From positions 11,725,133 to 11,789,132 of the forward strand of contig OZ037769.1 of NCBI GenBank assembly GCA_964035545.1: a stretch of DNA of 64,000 nucleotides. Direction: 5' to 3'. This document shows positions 58,365 to 64,000 of the stretch, in pieces. Under the pieces are notes generated by a model. The model saw nothing but the letters and a program-made list of their open reading frames with translations, was not told the origin of the DNA and ran no database searches. This DNA is from Bugula neritina. Its lineage: Eukaryota > Bryozoa > Gymnolaemata > Cheilostomatida > Bugulidae. A program made the translations under genes and the position numbers. How positions within the stretch are numbered: position 1 is the first letter of the stretch; every line of letters starts with the position of its first letter.

Positions 58365-59334
58365 CATTATGAAGCTATAACTATGACACAATACGTATAC
58401 ACAGTATTTGTTGTTATAAAATGAATAAGCTAATCAAATTTGTGATTATCCAAACCTGAAAAAACTTTAACGAAAAATTCATGTGAATAATAAACGCTAT
58501 TTGTATGGTGCATTGAAAAGCTACTGATGGAAGAAAACTGTGTACATGCATGTGTTATATCTTGCTAGGAATCTAAGGCTATATGCTATAAGAGTAGTGC
58601 TATAAAACAAATAGTATACAAATATGTGTATATAAGGAGGTAGTTCCACATGCATAAGCTTGCACTGTTCATTTTGGCTTCCTGCCAACAAGTCTTATTT
58701 ATATAATATTATTTTCTATGCAAACTTTAAACAAACAGTTGAATATATTATATCATTTTATTCACCTTTTGTAGCTACAGTTTTTATAACTGCATGTGTG
58801 AAAATAGTTTAAAAGGCAATTTCATTTTCAAATCTTCACATGCATGAAAATTATATAATTAGGTTCATATAATTGTGTTCTTTGATAACCAATGAAATAG
58901 AAATACTAGTGAATAACAACTTGAGTTGCTATTTGCTTATGTCTGCTTGATTTAATATCTCAATACTTTCTATATACTCTATTATGCATTGTATATTAGA
59001 CTCTGTTATTTAACCCATTAACACAAGTGTTATTCTCACAGAATGTTGAATACATAGAGACTGTTGAAGGCTACAGAGTCAGTGGACTTCTAAATAGATA
59101 TAAGTTATACATTTCTGTATTGAAAGATCAGTATTAAATCAAGTGATAATTGTATTAAGCTACTACTTTATGAGGATATACTACATTTTAATCTTTTGAA
59201 TGGTAATCTAGCTGCTATCATTATGATATGTGTATGTATGCACTGCCTTGAAGATGCTTGTGATATGTATACTATGCATGACTATTAGTTATAGTTAGAT
59301 CTATATATTTTATTACAGAGCTATTGTTTTACAG

Positions 59335-59436
59335 AGTTCGTAACTATATGGTAACATTGTACTTATTTACAATGAAGAAGAGAAAGCTAAAAGCTTCTCG
59401 AAACACAACGAAACACAAAGCATAACTGCTTTAAAG
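59335..59436 (+). pseudogene. Duplicated 5' exon of the TPR gene
   Basis: TTTTACAG acceptor and AAAG|GTAAGG donor retained. It contains a 17-codon frame starting MKKRKLKASRN, parallel to the uORF of copy 1. Confidence 0.5.
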
Positions 59437-59773
59437 GTAAGGATATAATATGGTTTATATACTATAAGGCATTTAGTTATAGTATAATTATGTATAGTAG
59501 AATATTTTATATAATATATTCAAAGCCAACATAAAAATATGCTTGATGGTGTTGTGATTTCAGAATGTATGTTTATGGCTATGAATATATACGTATTATT
59601 ATTATTAGCGTTTTAATATGATATAATTTTGTGAGGTCGATTGGAACATTTTTAAAAGTTGATCAATTACTTTTTAATTTTGTTGTTGTGAAGATTGAGG
59701 AACATTTTTGCAACGTTGAAGTTCAGTATAGACCTGCACAACAATAAAAAAATGCACATTTGCATGAGAGCTC

Positions 59774-59813
<40 letters not shown>

Positions 59814-59936
59814 ATATTTTAATACTATAATTAGATATATTGTTCTATTAATTGAATTTATATATTGGATAGTGTACCATGACAATGCTTTATATTATTA
59901 AAAACAAACTTTATCATTCCAATACTCAGGTACAAC

Positions 59937-60042
59937 ACAACATGGTGAATCATGGAGGATTACATTGCTGAATTAGAGTCACTTTTAGCAAAACACTTGG
60001 AAGAAGCAGAAACAACAGAAAACTGGGTTGACTATGTCAAGG
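59937..60042 (+). pseudogene. Duplicated first coding exon of the TPR gene, frameshifted
   Basis: ATG at 59952 gives MEDYIAELESLLAKHL, nearly the same as copy 1. However, an extra G (CTTGGGAAG against CTTGGAAG in copy 1) shifts the frame to an early stop. Splice sites are preserved. With the downstream part replaced by a retrotransposon, this is a non-functional copy. Confidence 0.82.
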
Positions 60043-61421
60043 TAAATATAGATATTGTAGTTGAATGAAATTGTCGTTATATAGATACTTATTATATATA
60101 GTATGATTTGGTTCTGAAAGATATTGCAATTAACTGTATAATTATGACTGAAATTTAGAATTATAACATAGTTATAATTAATAAATATATTACTTAGACT
60201 TTTCTGTAGACATAAACAAGTTTTGTGTAATATGAAATAGTTGCAGCAGAATTAATACCTTTCATAGCTCCATTAGATACAAGTAAAGTATCTCCATGCA
60301 CTCCTACAAGTCTCTAGTATTTGTTTTATAAAAGACAAAACTGCTTTTAAATTAGAGCAGCCTAATTTTATCACTAAACTAAAACATATTCCGTAAAAAA
60401 ACTAAACATACTCTTCAAATTCTTTTGTGTGAAATTTTGGTAAACTAAATAACACAAAATAAGAAACCTCAGTACAAAAACACAGAAGATTAATTCTCGA
60501 ACATTGTCTTACTGATGCCATGATGCATATAAATAAGTAGATATTATAGTAAAGATTTTTGGGGCCATTTAACACATCAAAAAAGTAATTCCATAGAATC
60601 TCTATAGCCTTTTATAAAATATTGTGAAACTAAGTATTAATAATAATTGATATTTGTGACATTTGTGATAAATTGTCTTCAGTCACATGGAGTTTCATTA
60701 TTGAACTGAGCTGCGCGCATGCCATATATAGGCAGTTGTTGTAAGGTCATTTCATGTATATATCAGAGTTACCGACTCAGAGGTCTCTTCTGAGTAGAAA
60801 ATTCTGAGTACATTAACAAGCACATTAATTCACACTCATGAGTGAATGAATGTAAATGTGAATTTTAGAGATGTCAGTGTGGGATATACATCAAACTAGG
60901 GTATGATTAGAGTTTTTCAGTTGCTAACATGTTTTGAAAACATGGTTAAACTGTAGTTGAGATACAGTCAGTTAACAGCAGTAGTATAAAAACTTTAAAA
61001 TGCAAGCAGCTCAGTCCTGCAGATGTATTAGCAATTCGTATATTGAAAAAAGATGGTGACTGTAGGAGTTGTTGGAAATTGACACTTGCATGTAGTGTGA
61101 GAGAGCAAGGTTGCTGTTGCACAGTGATAGTCACTTCAATATCAATTTCAAAAACAAATTTATAATACTTGAAATTAAAAAATTGAGCAAGTTACAACAA
61201 CATTAACATAATACATGTAATAAACATTAGAAAATACGAAATATACTGAGTCGAACATATATAAAAGGAGGAGAGCTACCAAATTTAAACAATAATTGAA
61301 TAATGATAATTCAGCACAACAAAGGGTAAAATATAAATTTACAGTAGCTGTAACGAAATTGGTGATCTCAGCCTATCAAAGTTTTGCGCAAATTATAGTA
61401 ATTCAAGATTAAAATAACACT

Positions 61422-61738
61422 TGTAATGGATTTTGCATGTACTTGTTTCCGGTTGCCGAGATCGACATTTCGGGCTACCGAAAGCCCGAAGTGCCGAAAT
61501 TCGGTGTTTCGGACCTCCGATCTCGGCAACAAAGGGAAAGCACTGTATCTTGTTGTATATAAAAGCCAGCGAGCTCCAGTGTAGTTCAGTCTACTACTGG
61601 AGCTCACTGGCAGAGGACCTTCACTATATTATATCATTCGATTAAATAAAGATTTCTTCACCTTTACAATACATCTTGTTCTCTCTAACAAAGAGTATGT
61701 TCAGGCACTAGTTCTATTCAACCCACAAAAATATCACA
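61422..61738 (+). repeat. 5' LTR of the second element
   Basis: 317 bp, TGTAATGG...ATCACA. It holds a TATA box (TATATAAAAG, 61556-61565) and an AATAAA (61645-61650) in the order expected for U3-R-U5, so transcription would start near 61585-61590. U3 carries a nested set of inverted repeats. Confidence 0.8.
61452..61530. promoter_or_regulatory. Nested palindromes in the LTR U3
   Basis: 13-bp arms GTTGCCGAGATCG (61452-61464) and CGATCTCGGCAAC (61518-61530) are exact reverse complements. Between them lie TTTCGGGCT/AGCCCGAA and CCGAAATTCGG. Upstream of the TATA box; could be an enhancer or protein-binding cruciform. Confidence 0.7.
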
Positions 61739-61739
61739 T

Positions 61740-61757
61740 TGGTGGCAGCGGTGGGAT
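61740..61757 (+). other. Primer-binding site, tRNA-Leu, full 18 nt
   Basis: TGGTGGCAGCGGTGGGAT, one base after the LTR, complements the 3' 18 nt of the same tRNA-Leu as the 39.7-kb element. It then departs (TTTGAATAAC), the normal length of a primer site. Confidence 0.85.
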
Positions 61758-61788
61758 TTTGAATAACTAGTTCCCAAAGGGGAACGAG

Positions 61789-62703
61789 ATGGCTCCGCCA
61801 GGGGAAACAGCCCCTGGGGCAACGGAGACGGAGACACCAACCCTCACGGTAGAGGCTTTGGTTGCAGCCCTCCAGGGATTGCGGGAGCCAAGTCAGGCGC
61901 CACCTGGTGACAGGTACCGCCTCAAGCTCCCGAATTCCGGAGGGGAGGAGGATGTGGAGCAGTTCATCCGCGAGTTCGAAGATGTGGCCACCATCGCTGA
62001 ATAGCCAGCCCCGGTGCGCATACTTCAACTCCGGTCCTGTTTGACAGGCCAGGCGAAGAGCTTTGCTCTTAGGCCTGATGAAGCCCATATCCTGCGGGCC
62101 CTCAGGGCCCGATTCGGCCGGACATCCGAAGAGGCTGTGGATCGCCTACAGGCACTGAGGCGAAACCGCAAGACGACGTTAGAAGAGCATGCCAACACGG
62201 TGGAACGGTTGGCCCAGGCTGCTTACAGCCACGCCACAGGTACAGAGAGGAAGCGCCTGGTGTACAACGCATTCTTTAAAAGCGTCAACGACTCTGGCCT
62301 GCAGCGCTACTGGCTGGCCGCCAAAGTTCGCACCTTGAAAGAAGCCCTGGAGATGGGCAAGTCATATTTCCAGGTGGAAGGGCTCCAAAAGAGGAGCTTC
62401 ACCGCACACCAGGTAGCCGAGGGGAACCCAGAGGACGCCACACCCGTAACTCCACAAGTGTCGGCAGCAACGACTCCGTCGCCAGAACAGGCGCAGCTCG
62501 CCGTGTTAGTAGACATGATGAAGGGTCTACAGGCTACGGTAACCGAACTACAACAAAACCAGGCGGATAGGCGGGCTCCCTGAATATGGGACGACCCTGT
62601 CCGCCCCTCGCAGCTTACCTGCTGCGGATGTGGAGCGTCTGGGCATGTGAAGAGACATTGCCCCAAAGGTAGCTTGCCTTTAAACAACCAAGGCTCACAG
62701 TAA
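61789..62703 (+). pseudogene. Gag of the second element, two in-frame stops
   Basis: One continuous frame from ATG 61789 to TAA at about 62701. It is interrupted by TAG at 62002-62004 and TGA at 62581-62583. N-terminal Pro/Thr-rich part, then VEQFIREFEDVATIAE, a capsid-like helical region (LRALRARFGRTSEEAVDRLQ ... LVYNAFFKSVNDSGLQRYW), a linker, and a C-x2-C-x4-H-x4-C zinc knuckle (CCGCGASGHVKRHC) near the end. GC-rich codons unlike the host genes. Confidence 0.85.
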
Positions 62704-62756
62704 CTTCCGCCGACCGTGGGCCCCCAGCCAACCCCATTCGGGGGAGGGGTCAGGGA

Positions 62757-64000
62757 ATGACCAAGAAGACCCCTACAGCGTCTGACGAGATGGGATGGCA
62801 GAGACCTCGGAGATCTCGGAAACCAAAAGGTTTACCCGATCCTCCGGTCATGCCACTCAACACCCGGATGGAGTCAGAAGACGTAGGATGGCAGGCACCT
62901 CGGAGATCTCGGAGACCGCAAGGTCTACCCGATCCTCCGGCCTGGCCACTCCATAACCGGTTCGCGGGGTTGCCCGAGGAAGTCAAGGAGGAGGACTCAG
63001 CTTACTCGCAAGAGTACCCCAAGCTGCCCTCCCGACCTCAGAAAACCCCCGTTGTCTCTAAGACAACGAGGAGGCCCGCTGTGCGGACCCAAGTTGTGTC
63101 TCTCCCAGAGACTAACCGCTCCGGGAGCACCCAACCGTATGGAAGCAGCTACTTCCTACCCGGAAAAATTTCGGGTAAAGCTGCCACATTCCTACTGGAC
63201 ACTGTGTGCACTACAAATCTGCTGAGTAGGTGTCTCTTTGACACTCTTGGTGCCCGAGAGCGGGCGAGCCTCGAGCCGTATGAAGGTGCGCGGACGGATC
63301 ATGCATTCCCTTCTACGGCATCCTTTCACTGCCTGGACGCATCCGTGATCAAGCAATTTACGGGACGTTCATAGTCAGCCAGCTGAAGGAGGACGCCATC
63401 CTGGGAATGCCGTTTCTGGAGAAACACCAGTGTCACATGGATTTCCAGAAGTCAGTGGTGGTAATGGCTGAGAAGGAACTTGTCTGTGTTGACAAGTTCG
63501 CCAGGCCCTTGGTGGGCGGAGTCCAGGTAGTGCGGGACTGCACAGTTCCGGGAAGATCCCAGGCGACTCTTCGCTGCAGAGTCAACTGCAAGGAGATCGC
63601 TGACCTGGGGGTGGTTGAGGGAACGCACGGAGCGATCCGACTAGCAAACAGCCTGAATCGGCTAGACTGTCGGCAAGAGCTCCTCGTGCAGTGTATCAAC
63701 CCCTTCACGGAACCTGTCCGATTATCGGCCGGAGCGCTGGTGGGGAAGTACCACTCCATCCAGGACGCGGATGTGGGTCCGGCACTGGAAACAGTGGCCG
63801 ATACCCAGGGAAACCCCCCTCGCACCAGCCAAAGAGCAGTCCCGGAGCATATGGCTGACCTGTACGATGGAGCGTGCGGCAACTGTACGAGTAGTACTGA
63901 ACGCCAAGTACTGGCTCAACTACTCGCGGAGTACAGTGATGTCTTCAGTCGTGGTGATGAAGACATGGGGCTGACTAAGGTTATCTCTCACAAGATACCC
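62757..64000 (+). pseudogene. Protease and start of pol of the second element, frameshifted
   Basis: The frame 62757-63374 begins with two tandem ~40-residue repeats (GWQRPRRSRKPKGLPDPP and GWQAPRRSRRPQGLPDPP), then the aspartic protease. Its catalytic triplet reads LLDTVCTTNLLS, with Val where the family has Gly. The frame stops at 63374. From about 63360 another frame continues (TFIVSQLKEDAILGMPFLEK ... LLAEYSDVFSRGDEDMGL), the usual gypsy linker between protease and RT, and runs off the window. A one-base indel near 63355-63360 explains the switch. Confidence 0.82.

Larger units (their letters stand above)
58550..61421 (+). repeat. Segmental duplication copy 2 of the 5' part of the TPR gene
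   Basis: Parallels 47600-50465 in order and orientation: upstream region, 5' exon, first coding exon, then intron up to CAAGATTAAAATAA, where the second LTR retrotransposon starts. Everything after that point of the gene is missing within the window. Confidence 0.82.
61422..64000 (+). mobile_element. Second Ty3/gypsy LTR retrotransposon, GC-rich, decayed, cut by window end
   Basis: 5' LTR 61422-61738, tRNA-Leu primer site, gag with CCHC knuckle, then protease and the start of pol. Markedly GC-richer than the host sequence. It inserted in the duplicated TPR-gene intron just after AAAATAACAC. RT and beyond lie outside the window. Stops, a protease active-site change and a frameshift show that this copy is inactive. 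Confidence 0.88.

Overview
The window is eukaryotic nuclear DNA and almost certainly metazoan. It is AT-rich and gene-poor, with GT-AG introns of roughly 200-1600 bp, a tRNA-derived SINE family, Ty3/gypsy LTR retrotransposons, a TIR DNA transposon and a large satellite array. The host genes are animal types: a FAM124-like gene, a rhodopsin-type 7TM receptor, a phospholipase-B-like fragment and a nucleotidyltransferase-TPR gene. The style (AT-rich, tandem TPR proteins, many TE fossils) suggests an early-branching animal, most likely a demosponge. That lineage call is inference; a cnidarian is not excluded.

Layout. 1-7.2 kb: intergenic AT-rich DNA with two simple repeats. 7.26-10.77 kb: minus-strand, eight-exon FAM124-like gene whose introns hold a triplet array and a 24-bp minisatellite. 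10.8-14.1 kb: intergenic, including about 900 bp of degenerate hexamer repeat. 14.1-27.1 kb: copy A of a diverged duplication (copy B is 44.3-47.2 kb). Copy A is split by about 8.6 kb holding two exons of a phospholipase-B-like gene, a seven-unit hierarchical satellite and a 4.1-kb TIR transposon carrying a decayed ORF and a nested LINE fragment. Three SINE copies also sit in copy A. 27.3-27.6 kb: two tRNA-like sequences. 28.5-29.5 kb: single-exon 7TM receptor. 32.0-32.3 kb: a stray duplicated exon. 34.56-38.88 kb: six-exon gene for a ~760-aa unrecognised protein.

39.7-43.7 kb: a Ty3/gypsy element with apparently identical 197-bp LTRs and a 4-bp TSD. It is structurally aberrant: a partial LTR, a primer-binding site and 42 nt complementary to the 3' half of a tRNA-Leu lie between gag-protease and a 5'-truncated RT. 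48.4-53.7 kb: a DUF294-type nucleotidyltransferase-TPR gene, open for more than 1,000 codons except for two in-frame stops. Its promoter, 5' exon and first coding exon are duplicated at 58.5-61.4 kb, where the copy carries a frameshift and is cut by a second Ty3/gypsy element (61.42 kb to the window end). That element also has a tRNA-Leu primer site. 55.65-58.23 kb is a GC-rich relic of a third LTR element with a ~250-bp (CCA)n tract.

No operon-like organisation is expected or seen. The host genes look independent, and the main relationships are historical: duplications, nested insertions and decay. Exon models come from reading frame, splice dinucleotides and phase only; no transcript or database evidence was available.
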